A DNA stretch of 6,534 bases from VFMC01 sp039796935 (lineage in GTDB: Bacteria; Actinomycetota; Acidimicrobiia; Acidimicrobiales; Ilumatobacteraceae). Of this stretch, positions 5,128 to 6,534 are shown piece after piece. The stretch covers positions 1 to 6,534 of the forward strand of contig JBDKIV010000233.1 in the NCBI GenBank assembly GCA_039796935.1, given 5' to 3'. The position numbers were made by a program, and so were the translations under genes. Position 1 is the first letter of the stretch. The number at the start of each line of letters is the position of its first letter. The notes under the pieces are model-generated. The model was not told where the DNA came from, did no database searches, and was given only the letters and a program-made list of their open reading frames with translations.

Positions 5128-6534
5128 ATGAGCCTCGTCGGAGCCAGAGTCCTCCGCAAAGAGGATCCCCGCCTGCTCTCGGGCACCGGGACCTTCGTCG
5201 ACGACATGTCGCCGACACGGTGCACGTTCGCCACCTTCGTCACCGCGACCGAAGCGCACGCCCAGATCCGCAGCATCGACGTCCGTGCCGCCCTGAAGAT
5301 GGAGGGCGTCCTCGGGGTCTGGACGGCTGCAGACTTCGTCGACTACCCGGACCTCCCCGGTGGCCTCTCGGGTCTCGAGCGACCGGTGCTGGCTCGAAAC
5401 ACCGTCCGATTCGTCGGTGAACCCATCGCGGTCGTCGTCGCCGAAGACCGGTACCTCGCTGCCGACGCAGCGGCAGCCGTGATGGTCGACTACGAGGCCC
5501 TGCCCGTCGTCACCGACACCGACCAGGCGACGGCACCCGACGCTCCCCTGCTGTTCCCCCGGCACGGTTCGAACATCGCCACGATCGTGCCGATGATGGA
5601 CGACCTCGAGCGAGACCTCGAGCGTGCCGACATGCGCGCCCACCTCCACCTCGTCAACCAGCGCTGCGCTGCGGTCGCGATCGAGGCGATGGCGTGCCTG
5701 GCCGACTGGAAGCCCGACGGGCTGACGGTGTGGGCGACCTTCCAGGCCCCGCACCACCTCCGCAACTACCTCGCGTCGTGGCTCGACATCCCTCAGGTCC
5801 TGTGCCGTGTGATCGCACCCGACGTCGGCGGCGGCTTCGGGTCGAAGATCGTCTGGTATCCCGAACTGTTCATCGCCCCGGTCCTGTCGAAGCAGCTCCG
5901 CAGGCCCGTCAAGTTCGCCCAGACCCGCAGCGAGGCGATGCTGCAGATGGCACACGGCCGCGACCAGGTGCACGATCTCGACGTCGGTTTCGATCGCGAC
6001 GGGACCATCCGCGCCCTGCGGTTCGTGATCACGCAGAACCTCGGCGCCTACCCCGACCCGACGGGCCTCGGCCTCGCCGTGCTCACCAGTTGGATGGCTG
6101 CCGGTTGCTACCGGATTCCGAAGGTGTCGACGTCGTTCCGGACGGTCGTCACCAACACGACACCGGTGGCCGCCTACCGCGGTGCGGGGCGGCCCGAGGC
6201 GGCCTACTCCGTCGAGCGGATCATCGACCTGGTCGCTCGACGCACCGGCCTCGACCCGGCCGAGGTCAGGCGGAAGAACTTCATCCCACCGAGTGCGTTC
6301 CCGTACGAGACGCACAACGAACCCGTCGTGTACGACTCGGGCGACTTCCCGAAGGCGCTCGACGAGTGCCTCTCGATCATGCGGTACAGCGAGTGGCGGG
6401 CCGAGCAGCAACGACGCCGCGCCGATCCGAACGCCAAACTGCTCGGCATCGGTCTGTCGTGCTGGCTCGAGATCGCCGGGTTCGGGCCGAACGGTTCTCT
6501 CGAGGGCTTCGGCCACCTCGCGTCGTGGGAATCG
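5128..6534 (+). CDS. Xanthine dehydrogenase family molybdopterin-binding (large) subunit, CoxL form II-like; 3' end beyond window
   Basis: Catalytic subunit of a molybdenum hydroxylase, the enzyme class that inserts a water-derived oxygen into heterocycles, purines or aldehydes, passing electrons through 2Fe-2S and FAD subunits. The 469 codons present are about 60% of the usual 750-800. In order: the N-terminal RKEDPRLLSGTGTFVDD at 10-26, an a/b hammerhead domain to about 130 with VRFVGEPIAVVVAE at 93-106, then the first cofactor domain with FQAPHHLR at 205-212, VIAPDVGGGFGSK at 228-240 (molybdopterin contact) and AYRGAGRPEA at 349-358. AYRGAGR is the form II motif; the AYRCSFR loop of genuine aerobic CO dehydrogenase is absent, so CO oxidation is unlikely. 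The common MEPR after NQR is IEAM here (185-188). The catalytic glutamate near the C-terminus is out of view. Its position in the transporter operon suggests it acts on the imported compound. Small and medium subunits are not in the window. Confidence 0.93.
   Translation, partial: MSLVGARVLRKEDPRLLSGTGTFVDDMSPTRCTFATFVTATEAHAQIRSIDVRAALKMEGVLGVWTAADFVDYPDLPGGLSGLERPVLARNTVRFVGEPIAVVVAEDRYLAADAAAAVMVDYEALPVVTDTDQATAPDAPLLFPRHGSNIATIVPMMDDLERDLERADMRAHLHLVNQRCAAVAIEAMACLADWKPDGLTVWATFQAPHHLRNYLASWLDIPQVLCRVIAPDVGGGFGSKIVWYPELFIAPVLSKQLRRPVKFAQTRSEAMLQMAHGRDQVHDLDVGFDRDGTIRALRFVITQNLGAYPDPTGLGLAVLTSWMAAGCYRIPKVSTSFRTVVTNTTPVAAYRGAGRPEAAYSVERIIDLVARRTGLDPAEVRRKNFIPPSAFPYETHNEPVVYDSGDFPKALDECLSIMRYSEWRAEQQRRRADPNAKLLGIGLSCWLEIAGFGPNGSLEGFGHLASWES

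Larger units (their letters stand above)
5066..5131 (+). other. Possible 21-residue coupling minigene / leader peptide
   Basis: An ATG at 5066 overlaps the permease stop as ATGA and reads 21 codons to a TGA at 5129-5131, which overlaps the next gene's ATG at 5128 as ATGA. The peptide contains HTHTNTNTHT, directly encoded by the hexamer array. A ribosome ending the permease could restart here and be carried to the hydroxylase start. There is no close Shine-Dalgarno before 5066 (GAAGGA ends about 14 bases upstream), and the frame may be open only because of the repeat. The geometry is seen; translation is inferred. Confidence 0.25.

Noticed and set aside
4969..6516. Minus-strand 515-codon open frame opposite the hydroxylase
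   Set aside because: Its length follows from G/C-rich third positions on the sense strand; the plus frame carries the GGGFGSK and AYRGAGR motifs.
5128..6534. True aerobic CO dehydrogenase large subunit
   Set aside because: The form I AYRCSFR active-site loop is absent; AYRGAGR marks form II enzymes whose substrates are generally not CO.

Overview
The window is a high-GC bacterial segment with strong G/C preference at third codon positions and almost no intergenic space. The lipoprotein linker, rich in Asp, Thr, Ala and Pro after a CGGDD lipobox end, together with the codon bias, suggests an actinobacterium, possibly an Acidimicrobiia-like lineage. That placement is inferred from style and no marker gene is present.

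Layout. On the minus strand at the left edge (628 to beyond 1) is most of a TrmB-family helix-turn-helix regulator. A 151-base divergent intergenic region (629-779) follows, with a palindromic operator candidate and a strong ribosome binding site. Four plus-strand genes then lie head to tail: a lipid-anchored substrate-binding protein (780-2039), an RbsA-type double ATPase (2079-3821), an RbsC-type permease (3825-5069), and the first 469 codons of a molybdenum hydroxylase large subunit of the xanthine dehydrogenase / CoxL form II type (5128 to beyond 6534). The gaps of 39, 3 and 58 bases point to one transcription unit.

How it may work together. The first three products make a complete import system of the ribose/nucleoside-like CUT2 class: lipoprotein receptor, two-domain ATPase and membrane channel. 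The fourth is the catalytic subunit of an enzyme class that hydroxylates heterocycles, purines or aldehydes. A divergent TrmB-like protein is well placed to control the operon, since this family often senses sugars or related small molecules. The simplest reading is a small catabolic module that imports a compound and then oxidises it. The substrate cannot be read from the sequence, and the two smaller hydroxylase subunits (FAD and 2Fe-2S) would have to lie to the right of the window or elsewhere.

The unusual parts lie between the genes. Two hairpins sit in the gap between receptor and ATPase, one covering the ATPase start codon and one a 15-bp perfect stem inside its first codons. An array of six hexamers lies just before the hydroxylase gene; it also encodes a His/Thr/Asn-rich 21-residue minigene that touches both neighbouring genes through ATGA overlaps. 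No RNA gene, mobile element or CRISPR array was seen.
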